Source: Aphrocallistes beatrix (lineage: Eukaryota > Porifera > Hexactinellida > Sceptrulophora > Aphrocallistidae). Taken from it: 64,000 nt of DNA. Below are positions 44,105-54,640 of the stretch, one piece after another. A program made the position numbers and the translations under genes. Every line of letters begins with the position of its first letter. Within the stretch, counting starts at the first letter, position 1. Location of the stretch: positions 1,922,001-1,986,000 of the forward strand of contig OY725495.1 in assembly GCA_963281255.1 (NCBI GenBank), in the 5' to 3' direction. The notes beneath the pieces were generated by a model that saw only the letters and a list, made by a program, of their open reading frames with translations, did no database searches and was not told the origin of the DNA.

Positions 44105-44945
44105 ACTCTACCAAGCTTATTTACACATAATGGATGAAATCAGATTGTAAATCGTTTGGGAGATAATGAACCAGCAGAGGATTCCTGTACCTTGCTAACA
44201 TGTTCGCGAAGAATAGGATCAAAATGAGAAAAAAGTTCAATAATTTCTAGATAATTTCTTCGCCTACTGGATTAGTATCTCTATAAGAGGCTACGTTGAC
44301 TTGATAGAAAAGTTGTTATCCCAGGCCAAAATTGCCTTCATTTTTATATATCTGTGTTAATTCTTGCAATGAACTGATTGGCTTTTGAAGATTTATCTGA
44401 CAAAAGTATTTCTTAAGGCGTTGCAAACGCAACGATTGTAAAGTCTACCTTTTGAATTAGGCTTTATCCATTTAGTGATGCTAAATAAGGAAGTACTTGG
44501 AGTCATAAACTTTTTATGCAAATAATCTGTACAGAAAGCAAACAGATAAATTTTCTGCTGACTATAAACTCAATCTCTAATTTGAATTTAACCATTTCGT
44601 ATTTTTATTTGAAATACAATAAACAGAAATTAGTACTTGCGGAATCTGGTGGAATAAAGTTTGGCTTTGCTGAAGGCCAAAAGCCCAGAATTTCATGAAA
44701 TATGATAATTGAAATATATCCTGGGCGAAGTCTAATATCGATGTTATCTCCTATCATGATTCGTCATTTTCATTATTTCCAATCAATGGTGTACACTTTC
44801 AGAAGATATGTTACAAGTAATATCACTTTGAATCCATGCTCGAGAACCTTTTCATACTTGTATTTATTTTTTGTAAAATGCTTTCCGAATCGCTATTGTA
44901 AACAAGGTTGGTAACTGTCAGCATAAGTGATCGTTTAATATTAAC
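44105..44945. other. No gene recognised
   Basis: AT-rich flank of the hAT insertion. Two plus-strand frames of 60-70 codons (44516-44698, 44702-44914) are separated only by a stop and small gap, but they show no family resemblance. Confidence 0.35.
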
Positions 44946-45012
44946 ATGGCGCTTCGCTTGCTAGCGCTCAGCCGCCGGAGGACAATTTTACTTTGTGTCC
45001 ACCGGAGGATGT
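44946..45012 (-). mobile_element. HLE copy 10, head fragment
   Basis: Only the GC-rich head remains: GGCGCTTCGCTTGCTAGCGC, CAGCCGCCGGAGGACAATTT, TTTGTGTCCACCGGAGG. Confidence 0.8.
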
Positions 45013-45314
45013 TGTCTTAATGTTGTCTTCAAAAAATACGCAATACTCTTGTTAAACAACTCTGCAAAAAAATTACTACATAAAATTTCAAAAATTCCAG
45101 CACTTCTCCACCCGACACAAAGAATGAAGCGCGAAACAATTTATCCAAATAGTTTCTATATCAAATAGGTTCTTAGTGAATACATCGGGAAATACTCATT
45201 TTAGGGCATTCCAAGTGTGAGATTTGGAATCTACATATTAAAATACCCTATAATAGCCGTTGAAAGCTCGCAAAGAAGAATTTTCCAAAAGGTATAAAAT
45301 ATGTATATATACAT

Positions 45315-46308
45315 ATTTACTATTAAAACTCGATTAATCTATACACAACCGGACAAAAGCATTTGTACACTATATTCTTCCCCATACAAATAGTACTAAA
45401 TCGATCTTTTCATGAAGGTAATGTATTCAAACTCTAAGAGCTATTAAGAGTCTGATTTAAGATTTGAAATCTTCACATTCGAATTAGTGATAGTTGAAGA
45501 TTTCTAACAAATGGCTCAACCCAATGAGTAAAATTATCAACCTGTGGCACAAGGGGTAGTACATCACCATCATGTATAGTGATAAAAAGGGACATCTGTA
45601 GCACAAGGTGGCAGCGATTGATAATTTAAAATAATTGGGAATTAGTAATTGATTAGAAATATCCTACAATAACTAAATCGAAAGCGAAAAATTCGAATTT
45701 GAAACCCGATTAGTTGTATCACTTACCGTTTCGGAGTTTTAATCTTCATTAATAGACTCATTTTAGTATTAAATGCACGTAATATAATGAAGTGTACAAA
45801 TACTTTTGTCCGGGTAGTGTATATATATAGCTCTGTAACGAATTGATTGAAAAAACTGCCAGGCACAGAAAGCTGATTTTTGGCATGTGGGGGTCTTTTG
45901 GCTATGACTCCACTAAGTTCTGAGTTCAGACCAAAATGTCAACTCATCATGGAATTATGACGCTATTGTCACCTTTATAATATCAGTTTTTCGACTAGAA
46001 CAGCCATTTTAGGTGATAGAAGGCTGAAATTTTGATAGAATGTGTATATTAATATACCACAAATGTGATACAACCAACTATCATCAAAAAATGATGACTC
46101 ATCACTCTGTCATGACGTCATCATTACACGTCAAAAATTTAAAAAATAGACAAATTCGGTGATTTTTCGTGTGATATCGATTATAATAGTAAGATAGACG
46201 CATTTAGAGATGTTGTCTCCCTTATAATTAATCAAAGTGACCCCAGGCGCCCTTTTGGCGGCTCCTGCGGACACAGTTTCGCCATCCGCGCAGAGCAAGC
46301 CAGCGAAT
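45315..46308 (+). mobile_element. HLE copy 11, with a Tc1-type MITE in its TA tract
   Basis: The terminus TTTACTATTAAAACTCGATT starts at about 45315. A MITE occupies 45344-45819. The copy resumes with TATATATATAGCTCTGTAAC, GAATTGATTGAA and both CRE-region blocks (the first mutated to ATGACGCTATTG). The GC-rich head is degraded and breaks off at about 46308. Confidence 0.92.
45344..45819. mobile_element. Tc1-type MITE inserted in HLE copy 11
   Basis: The left end CACAACCGGACAAAAGCATT then TGTACACT and the right end, read inward CACTACCCGGACAAAAGTAT then TTGTACACT, are inverse with small differences. TA is duplicated at 45342-45343 and 45820-45821. The interior of 476 bp is non-coding. Confidence 0.93.
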
Positions 46309-46335
46309 GTCCCCTATAATTTATTATTGTGACCT

Positions 46336-46409
46336 CAGCACCAGAAGGGCGCCTCCGGCGGAGACAAATTGTCCGCCAGCCGTGCAGCGCAAGCAAGCGA
46401 AGCGCGCTT
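46336..46409 (+). repeat. Second HLE 3' head next to copy 11
   Basis: A better-preserved HLE head (GGGCGCCTCCGGCGGAGACA, CGCAAGCAAGCGAAGCGCGC in context) follows about 28 bp after the degraded head of copy 11. It may be a head-only duplication or the end of a second, mostly lost copy. Confidence 0.8.
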
Positions 46410-47039
46410 AAATGTTAATAACTCGTAAAATATTCACATTATTTCTTTTAAAATGTGAAAATCGGATTCAATACATTAAAATACCTTAGATTAGCCGTTG
46501 AGAATTCGCTTTCAACTCAAAATGAAATATTTTTCAAAAGGTGAAAATATGTATTTACACTTATGTAGTAACTCATAACATTAGCAAATTATCACTTTTA
46601 AGTGTGAAAATCGGAATCTACATATTAAAATGCCCTAGATTTTCCGTTGAGAGCTCGCTTTTAAAAGGTGTAAAAATATGTATATATCAATATGTTAATT
46701 ACTCTCATAATATTCATATTATTACTTTTAAAGCGCGAAATCGGACCCTGCATGGTGAAAAACCATTCATTAGTCGTTCAGAACTTATTTATATCTTTAA
46801 ACAAAACTTTGCAGTTGTGGTGTTATTAAAATGAACCTAAAAAAACTTATATAAACAGGAAGTGTTGAGATTTCGTGAAAAATTTTTGACGGTGCACATC
46901 TCGGACCGTTAGATTTCCCAGTAGCGCGCGTACGGACACATACATAAAATATGTTAAATAAAGCCAAATTTCGGACAATAATGAAAATGAAATTTGAGTT
47001 TGACAATAAACCCTAAGATGCACCTGTGGAGACGAATTT

Positions 47040-48535
47040 TGAAATATATTTTAGAGGCTAGCTTCTAACGGTCGACATGGGGACTTGAGGGGTGTATTTT
47101 TCGAATATCATATATTCGATAGTATATCATAAAGTATTTGTTTACTTTTGTTCACAATAGATACATAAAGTAACAAAACTCAAGAATATGCTAGAAACTA
47201 GCTTTGAACAGTTGATATGAGTTTTTAGGGGTGTAGTTTTAAATATCGTATTTTCAGATTTGTACTTGAAAAATTGGAATCTCCCCATTGAAAATGGCTT
47301 AAAAATGAATTTGGTGACATTTTTTTGAACTTTTGGAATAAGACCATTACAAGGTCAAATAATTAAGAACACATGTGTGATGAAGTAAACGGGAGGTATT
47401 CAGTACAATAACCTGTGATAAAAAGTAATTATGCAACTTTACGTGGATTTTTCCCAATTTTCTCCTCCTAAAAATGGGACAAAAGTGGTAGTATCCTTAC
47501 TATTAAAACTCGATTATTGTATATATACTATATATATATATCTGTAACGAATTGATTGAAGAAACTGCCGGGCGCAGAAGGCTGATTTTTTGTCATGTGG
47601 GAGTCTTTTGGCTATGGCCCCAGTAAGTTATGAGCTCAGACGAAAATGTCGACTCATCATGGAATTATGACGTCATTGTCACATTTTAAAAAGTTAAGCA
47701 ACACAGTTATTCGGGCATAACTCAGCCATTATAAGAGATAGAAGGCTGAAATTTTAATAGAATCTGTATACTAACATACCTCACATATGATGCGGACTTT
47801 CATCAAAAAATGATGACTCATCACTTTGTTATGACGTCATCATTACGCATCAAAATTGACAAATTTGGTGATTTTTCGAGTGAAATCGATTTTAACACTA
47901 AGATGGACATATTTAGAGATGTTATCTCCCTTATAATTAACCAATGTGACCCCAGGTGACCGAAGGGAGCCTCCGGCGGACACGAAGTGTCCGCCAGCCG
48001 CGCAGCGCAAGCAAGCGAAGCGCGCTTGTGTATACTATTTCATAAACAATTTATTCCCCAGCCTAAAACCATAATGCTACAAATAAATCAAAATTTATGT
48101 TGTTTTTTATATGTAGAATTTAATGGAAAGATCAGTTTAAATCTAAATTTGCTTAAAAATGAAATACAGGCTTAGGAAACTCAAAAATCTCGTTTGAAGG
48201 CGGTATCATAAACCGATGTACTTAAATCGGATGTAGGAACCACAATAATTGTCCTATCACAGTAATTCTGTATGCAAATCGAAAGCTGATCCCCTGAGCT
48301 ATTCAATAGACAAATCGAAAATAGTATATTTTCACTAACTTCTGAATACAGATCACGGCTCAGTACTTATGAAATGACCTAAGTATGATAAATTATTGTT
48401 GTTTACTTTTGTTCACAATATGTAAATAAAGTAACAAATCTCAAGAATATGCTAGAAACTAGCTTTTAACAGTTGACATGGGTTTTTGTGCTGTAATTCC
48501 GAATATCGTATTTTCAGAATAGAAGTTAAAATTTT
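47040..48535 (+). repeat. Tandem repeat of about 130 bp, interrupted by HLE copy 12
   Basis: Units share TTGTTTACTTTTGTTCACAA, AAAGTAACAAAACTCAAGAA, TATGCTAGAAACTAGCTTT, ACAGTTGACATGGGTTTTT and ATATCGTATTTTCAGA. They lie at about 47048-47135, 47145-47262 and 48398-48530. Confidence 0.8.
47494..48029 (+). mobile_element. HLE copy 12, complete
   Basis: Complete 536-bp copy: TCCTTACTATTAAAACTCGA, TA tract, CTGTAACGAATTGATTGAAG, AATTATGACGTCATTGTC, TGATGACTCATCAC then TTATGACGTCATCATTACG, CTCCGGCGGACACGAAGTG and AGCGAAGCGCGCTTGT. With copy 8 it defines both ends of the family. The open frame starting at 47987 runs out of its GC-rich head and is not a gene. Confidence 0.95.
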
Positions 48536-49151
48536 CGTTTACATTTGTAAGTACATAAAGCAAACTAATTCCTAAAATAGACAAGTAACTCCAGGCGCAC
48601 TCAGAGCAAGACTGGGACACTTTGCTCCGCAAACCTCGCAGCGCAAGTAATGATGCGCTATTATAATGATATATTTTGATTTATGCTTCTAAGAAGGATT
48701 AATGGTTGAAAATAGTATTCAAATTTGAATTCAAAGCACAGAAGCTTAGGTGAAACTAAGGTCAATTTTGAAATTTTTTTTGCGCTCTCAATGCGAATTT
48801 TTAAAAAATATTAATTTCTAAAATTTAGCCTAAAAATATAGAACTTAAATTGCTCGAACTACAGATGTTAAGGATATCGCCATCGAAATCTTTGACTGAA
48901 GTAAAAAAAAAGCCAAAGTTAAGTATCGTTGAATTCATTAAATTACTAATTGTACTAGTTAGAGGATAACGATTTAGATTTAGATTAATTTACCACTTAT
49001 AGTTTAGTACTAATAAAAATTGAAAATAATTGGAGGGATTTTGACTTTTAGAAGATTTAGAAAAATGCGATTAGAATCTAAATAATATATATATTGAATC
49101 ACAGCCTACTGCATATGGGGCCTCACATTAACGTGCGGATTTGGGACTTGG
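48536..49151. other. No gene; possible HLE head scrap at about 48592-48660
   Basis: GACTGGGACACTTTGCTCCG, CAAACCTCGCAGCGCAAG faintly recalls the HLE head. The rest is AT-rich with nothing recognised. Confidence 0.35.
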
Positions 49152-49159
49152 GATGCGAT

Positions 49160-49301
49160 TATAGGCGCCGAACCCGGGGGGTTGGGGGGGCTCGAACCCC
49201 CCCTGGATTCGAATATGGCCGATAGAAGCTATACAAAATTTGGGGCTGAGCCCCCCTGGAACCCTAAAATTGTCCTTAGATTTCGAAGTTCGGCGCCCCT
49301 G
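49160..49301. mobile_element. 142-bp hAT MITE with 8-bp TSD GATGCGAT
   Basis: GATGCGAT is present exactly at 49152-49159 and 49302-49309. Ends are TATAGGCGCCGAAC and, read inward from the right, CAGGGGCGCCGAAC. The body has poly-G/poly-C stretches (GGGGGGTTGGGGGG, CCCCCC) that make it the most GC-rich patch of its neighbourhood. The 62-codon minus-strand frame across it is not a gene. Confidence 0.93.
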
Positions 49302-49317
49302 GATGCGATCGTACATA

Positions 49318-50330
49318 TTTGAACTAATACATGAGCAGCCTTAAATCATTAACTCATAAATGGCGCTAGAAATTTGCTAACTCATTTCCGGTTGTCATTT
49401 TAGGCGGGGAAACCTTAGAAGTGTCGGTCTCTGCTATAAATAGAAATGACCCCAGGTAATTTAAGGGTTAACTAAGCACAATAGAACTTAGGAATGTATT
49501 ACCAGCATATATAAATATGGTGTCAAAGTACCTATTTCCGTTGTTAAAACTTAGAATAGTCACCAAATGGTTACGCAATGGGTAATATCTGTGAAAAATT
49601 TGGTGATTTTGAGAGATCGTTTAAGGGCACTTCGTGTTTTGATTATATAATTTAGAGTAGTAGAACAGAGATGTAAATGAGTTGATTCCAGAAACTTTTT
49701 TTTCATAGAAAGTTGCAACATTCCAGTGTTGCTATAGAAACCTGTAATGGTTAGTGGGGGTCATATCTTGTAACTCGCAAGAGCTAGACATACAAATGTA
49801 GTAATTCCATTTGATAGCCCATTGACTATTTCCTATTAGGTGATAGTATAATTTATTTCTATAAATTCATGGTTTACGAGTTATTAGACAATTTATCATA
49901 TTGGTCACATTTAGTAATTCACATAATAGGAAATAGTATATTCGCTATCAAAAGGAAATATATTTGAATGTCTAGCTCTTGCGGCTTTCAAGATATGACC
50001 CCAACTAACCAAAACACGTTTCCATAGCAACACTGGAATGTAGCAACATTCAATGAAAAAATATCCACATTTTTTATAATAATCGATTTACTACATCTCA
50101 GTTCTACTATGCGAAAAGTATTATAATAAAAATACTTAGAAGTGCAGTTAAACGATACCTGAAAATCACTAACTTAGGTACAAATATAACTTATTGCGTA
50201 ACCAAATGGTAAACTAAATTTTAAAAACAGATATGGGGACTTTGACACCATATTTATATATGCGGGTGATACATTCCTAAGTTCTATTGTGCTTGGTTAA
50301 TGATTTAAGGCAGCTCATGTATTAGTCAAA
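49318..50330. mobile_element. 1-kb foldback element with a 115-bp insert in its left arm
   Basis: The ends TTTGAACTAATACATGAGCA and GCTCATGTATTAGTCAAA are inverse, and inverted similarity continues through AGCACAATAGAACTTAGGAA, TATAAATATGGTGTCAAAGT, GTTGCTATAGAAACC and AGCTCTTGCG almost to a centre near 49890. Arms are about 430 bp once the insert at 49353-49467 is removed. No coding sequence. Confidence 0.9.
49353..49467. mobile_element. 115-bp insert flanked by TTAA
   Basis: Comparison with the right arm (CCTTAAATCATTAACCAAGC on its complement) shows that the left arm is interrupted after CATTAA. TTAA occurs at 49349-49352 and again at 49468-49471, which fits a piggyBac-type target duplication. 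Terminal repeats are not convincing. Confidence 0.6.
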
Positions 50331-50380
50331 CCATTATCTACCGCAATCCTAATCCCAAACCCCTTAGTTACTAGTATATA

Positions 50381-50471
50381 CAATAGAACTCGGTTAGTAC
50401 GTACCCTCCGGGGAGAGGAAAAAGTACGTACGGCATTTTATCCCGGATAAGTACTAACCTAAGTTCTACTA
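50381..50471. mobile_element. 91-bp pogo-like mini-MITE
   Basis: The left part CAATAGAACTCGGTTAGTAC and the right part, read inward TAGTAGAACTTAGGTTAGTA, are inverse with a few differences; TA flanks both ends (50379-50380, 50472-50473). AAGTACGTAC motifs lie inside. Confidence 0.75.
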
Positions 50472-50480
50472 TACTATATA

Positions 50481-51229
50481 CAGGGTGGGGAATAAGTTCT
50501 GCCACAAGCTTCATTAGGTATAAAATTTCTTATACTCAAACAATCTTAGTTATTATGGTCCTTAGAGATTGTAATTTGAATATTTTCAATGATTTTAAAA
50601 GATTTTTCGATTCTATGACTGAGAAATGTGTTTTGTATGGTGAGTTTTGAGAAAAAAAATGTGTTCTGGTCCGCAGCGAAAATCGTGAATCAGGGCCCAC
50701 TGCTTCTGTAAAAAATGTCTTCATATTCGATGTCCCATGACGATTTAGCACCTGGTAGCTTTCATTCGCCGTAGAAATATTTCATAAATCCACTGAATTC
50801 GTTATCAGAAACGAGAAAAAGTTATTCAGTCGGAGTTCAAATTAGGTACATTTTGCAAAATTCCCCAAATGGCACTTTTTTTCACATCACAAAGAAATCT
50901 GATCCAATTGGTCTTCAAAATGAACTGATCTGAACATCTTATATCTCTACAAATTTAGAGTGTTCGAGGAAAATGTGTGAGCTAATTTTTCCTAGAATTT
51001 GAAGACTCTGGGAAGATAACTTGAAAAGCAGTGGGCCCTGATTCACGATTTTCGCTGCGGACCTTTTTTTTTCTCAAAACACATTTCTAAGTTATAGAAT
51101 CGAAAAATCTTTTAAAATCATTGAGGATATTCGAATTACAATCTCTAAGGACCATAATAACTAAGATCGTTCGAGTAGAAGAAATTTTATACCTAATGAA
51201 GCTTGTGGCAGAACTTATTCCCCACCCTG
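50481..51229. mobile_element. Foldback TIR element, ends CAGGGTGGGGAATAAGTTCT
   Basis: CAGGGTGGGGAATAAGTTCT is matched exactly in inverse at 51210-51229; TA is duplicated at 50479-50480 and 51230-51231. Inverted similarity extends over 200 bp (AGGACCATAATAACTAAGAT; GCCCACTGCTT next to GATTTTCGCTGCGGACC). It lies seven bases from the mini-MITE before it. Non-coding; the open frames on both strands are shadows of the palindrome. Confidence 0.93.
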
Positions 51230-51239
51230 TAAATACAAG

Positions 51240-51493
51240 CATAACAGAGTGATGAGTCATCCTTTTTTGATGATAGTTGCACCATATGTGAGGTATAATA
51301 ATAGACACTTTTTTTTTTGTTTACACAAATTTTGTAATTTTTCGAGTGAGCTCAATTATGACAATATGACAGGCGTATTTAGAGATGTTATCTACCTTTT
51401 AATTAATAAATGTGAACCTTGCTCCCAAAAGAGTGCATTCGGCGGACACAATGTCCGCCAACCGCACAGCGGAAGCAATCGGAGCGCGCTTGT
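51240..51493 (+). mobile_element. HLE copy 13, rearranged
   Basis: Bases 51240-51300 (AACAGAGTGATGAGTCATCC, TATGTGAGGTATAATAATAG) are in the inverted orientation. From about 51325 (TTTTTCGAGTGAGCTCAATT) to the head end GAGCGCGCTTGT at 51493 the sequence is in the forward orientation. It is therefore an inversion junction or two joined fragments. Confidence 0.82.
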
Positions 51494-51701
51494 TGTAATG
51501 AATGGTAGCTAGTCAGTGGTTAGGAATTCACATTCAAATGACTCTGAACTGTATGTTAAATTGAAAACCCTATCATTTTGCTTTGACGAGGAAATGCTTA
51601 TATTTCCGTATTCTATAGATATTAGGTGTCAATATTCAATAGAATCCATGCTAAATTCGAATTAAGCAGTTTATAATATAATATTTGAGATTTCGACTAA
51701 T

Positions 51702-52230
51702 ACAAGCGCGCATGGCTTGTTTGCACTGCGCGGCTGGCAGACACTGTGTCCGCCAGAGGCATCCTTTAGGTGTCTAGGCTCACATTGAATAATTGTAAGG
51801 TAGATAAGATCTCTAAATACGTCTGTCTTAGTATAATAATCGATATTATTCGAAAAATCACAAAATTTGTCAATTTTTAACCTTTTGATGCGTAATTATG
51901 ACGTCGTAACAGTGAGCCATCATTTTCTGAGGATAGTTGTATATATTTTAGATATATGAAGATATAGATTCTATTAATATTTCAGGCTTTTAGATAACAC
52001 CACAATGGCTGAGTTAGAGTCGAAACACTGAAATTTCTATTGATAAAAAGGTGAAAATGATGTCATAATTCCACGCTGAATCGACATTTTCGTCTGAGGT
52101 CAGATCTTATTGGAGCCACACCCAAAAGACCCCCACATGACAACAATCAGCATTCTGTGCACGGCAGTTTCTTCGATCAATTCGTTGTAGATATATATAT
52201 ATAAACATCAATATCAAACGATTATAAAGT
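51702..52230 (-). mobile_element. HLE copy 14, nearly complete
   Basis: Head ACAAGCGCGCATGGCTTGTT, GGCAGACACTGTGTCCGCC, degenerate CRE blocks (TATGACGTCGTAAC, AATGATGTCATAATT), GATCAATTCGTTGTAG and a TA tract. The last terminus is eroded. It ends about 170 bp short of the stop codon of the SF3B4-like gene, so it may sit in that gene's 3' untranslated region. Confidence 0.88.
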
Positions 52231-52399
52231 TAACGTTTTTAAAATAAGAGTTTGAAAACAATTTATTAAAATATCGTAGGTTTCACATGAATGTTTGTAA
52301 AACAATAACCAGAAATTAGCATTGTATTCAGTCACGAATCTTAATTTATTTGCTAAGTTGTAATAAAATAGACTAAACGTGTCCACTTGAATATTGTAT

Positions 52400-52908
52400 C
52401 TACATATTATTGTGATATGGATATTTAAAAGAAGGAATCCATACATTTGTTGGTTCAATGATAGATTGGGGAGCCTGCAATTGTAATGTAGTATTTACGA
52501 TTGGTTGATATAACATTGATTGTCCCAGTTGGACACGAGAAAGTGATGGATTATAATTTAAATAACTAGAAAGTATAGGAATATCAGAAAAAAATTTATG
52601 AGGTTTATCATCTTGAAACACAGGCTGCTTGCTAGCCAACAATCGCTCGGCAGCTGCGCCATGCCTTTCACCTTTACCATCCTTTTTGAAAGAATATGAA
52701 ATACGAATTGCTCTATTTGATAAGAATTGGCCGTTTAAAGCCTCCATTGCGGCATCTGAAGCGTCAAAACTTGCAAAATTTATAAAAGCTATTCCTTTAG
52801 ACATTCCTGTATCTGGATCCCTCAAAATCTTCGGAGTTTGAAGAATTACTCCAAATGCGCTAAAAGTATCAAACAAATATTTTTCATCAATTTCAGGATC
52901 TAGATTCC
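52400..52908 (-). CDS. SF3B4-like (SAP49) RNA-binding protein, last exon
   Basis: SF3B4 is a subunit of the SF3b complex of U2 snRNP; its two RRMs bind pre-mRNA near the branch site and SF3B2. On the minus strand the exon starts after TTATTGTTGCTTAG (pyrimidine-rich 3' splice site) at 52908. It encodes [58 protein letters not shown] and [18 protein letters not shown], the second RRM and the hallmark KGERHG segment. The tail of about 60 residues ends YPYHNNM and a stop at 52400; the long Pro-rich tail typical of SF3B4 is missing. RNP1 reads KGIAFINF where Tyr is usual. Exons for the first RRM were not found in 52909-64000, so they lie further away or the copy is partial. A divergent paralogue is possible. 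Confidence 0.87.
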
Positions 52909-54259
52909 CTAAGCAACAATAAAGATAATATCAAAAAAGAATAAGAAATATGAGGTAAACACAGTACTTATAAAGTTCAGCATCAAAGGTTCTCAACAAG
53001 GAATATAGATAAAACAAGGGATTATTAATTATATTAATATTTATTTTTTAAAACTCCAGGATAGGTGGAAGTGTGTTTCCTCTTCATTGTGGAATATTCT
53101 AAACGAAACATTTCATTAAACATATGTTCATTCCCATCTAGTTTATTCTCGAGATAAAGAATTCTTGTAGGAAAAATCACTCAGATTTTCTATTTTAGTT
53201 ATGTCATCATGAAATCAACATAAAAAAGTAACCTTATATTGGAGAAAGCTTAATACTAACAATTTATTACAAGTTTTATTCTGTATTTTACCAATTGTAA
53301 ATAGGCATCTATGCAGGATAAAAACAGCTTTTAGGCCCCGTGATGACGTCATCATTAAATGTTATCGTAAACTTGTGTAGAAACCACTAGTGTACAATAG
53401 GAATTAATTTAGAAATGATATGTTGAAAACTTCAAGTCCTAATTAAAAGGAGAAAATCTAATAATGCTACGTAATCATGATAATTCAACAAATTTTGAAA
53501 AGAAGGTTAGGTGCGAATTTGAATAAAAATTATCGTAAACATTTTAAGTCTTTTATTTTAAAATGTTTTTAGGGAATGCATTATTGCCGAATACCAGCAA
53601 TCATTTTAGAAATGTGCATATAAACGAATAAATTGATTATAGACAAAAGCGTGGCGAGGGTGGATAGGGGGTTAGCAATCCCTTTTAATCCAAGTCGGAT
53701 TTTTTATTTTACTAAATTAAAAAATAATTGACAATCATTATTGTCTTATTGTCATAATTATTATCGATTTTAAATAGCTTTTGTCTGTATTTTAATTCAC
53801 ACAACTAATGTTCGAAGATATAAGCTTTTTTTCTCACAAAATATAGAAAGGATACAAGAACGGATATTGCTGTAATAGTAAGTTTAGAAAATTATTCAAA
53901 TTGTACTAGAAAGTAGAGCAACTATAAGAGATGTTCAGCGTGGGCACGTAGTGCCTTCAAGAAATACTTACATATTCCAAACGGCTTTTCATTCCCATTT
54001 CTAGTTTTTGAGATAAAGTGTCTCAAAGTCTGTATTTTCGCTTTTCGCTAACGCATCTTAATGGTAGAGTCCCGGAAATTCAAAATATTTTTTAGGACAT
54101 GCCAAGGAAACAAATGCTTCCAAAATCGAATCATAGATAGTCTATCATATTTGCCACCTCACAGGACCCAAAGAAAGTTAAAATGACAAATATTGTAAAT
54201 TTTATATGGCTCTGAAAAAAAAATCCAAAAAAGACCCCTCAAAATGTCCGTTTTTATGG

Positions 54260-54640
54260 GGAAATGAGCAATAATATCACTAAGCAATGAGATATCAAAA
54301 ATCGAGTGGTCCAACGTTCATCGCCTAATGATATGGAACAAGTCTTGAAATTTTCAACCCTCTATCTCAAACCAATTTTGACTTTTATTTTTTAAAGACT
54401 CAATCTTGAAAAAGTCCAGAGATATAGGAATTTGAAGTTTTAATATTAAGAACGATGTAAAATGAGCTATTAACGATAAATATAAGCATTCATGGGCATT
54501 TAATCGCATTTATACTGATGAATTAGATATATTCCAAAAAACAAAATAGCAATAGTATACTGAAAATCCACAAATTTCCTTCAGGCCCCTAACCCTCGAA
54601 TATTTTGAACCAATTGGGAAATATAATTCTTACCTTAGTA
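54260..54640. repeat. Dispersed repeat, copy 2 (with 13490-13870)
   Basis: Collinear with 13490-13870: AAAAATCGAGTGGTCC, GATATGGAACAAGTC, AACCAATTTTGACTTTTATT, AGAGATATAG, ATCCACAAATTTCCTTC. Both are about 380 bp and in the same orientation. Confidence 0.7.

Larger units (their letters stand above)
45160..46800 (+). repeat. Tandem repeat of about 130-150 bp, interrupted by HLE copy 11
   Basis: Units share TGTGAAAATCGGAATCTACA, then TTAAAATGCCCTAGATT, CCGTTGAGAGCTCGCTTT and AAAAGGTGTAAAAATATGTA. They occur at about 45215-45312, 46450-46560, 46600-46700 and (diverged) 46730-46800. The 1-kb HLE composite lies between the first and second. Confidence 0.8.

Noticed and set aside
49128..49316. 62-codon minus-strand frame with PGGLSP and GGFEPPQPPGFG
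   Set aside because: It lies across a 142-bp hAT MITE and its target duplications; the Pro/Gly runs come from the poly-G/poly-C stretches.
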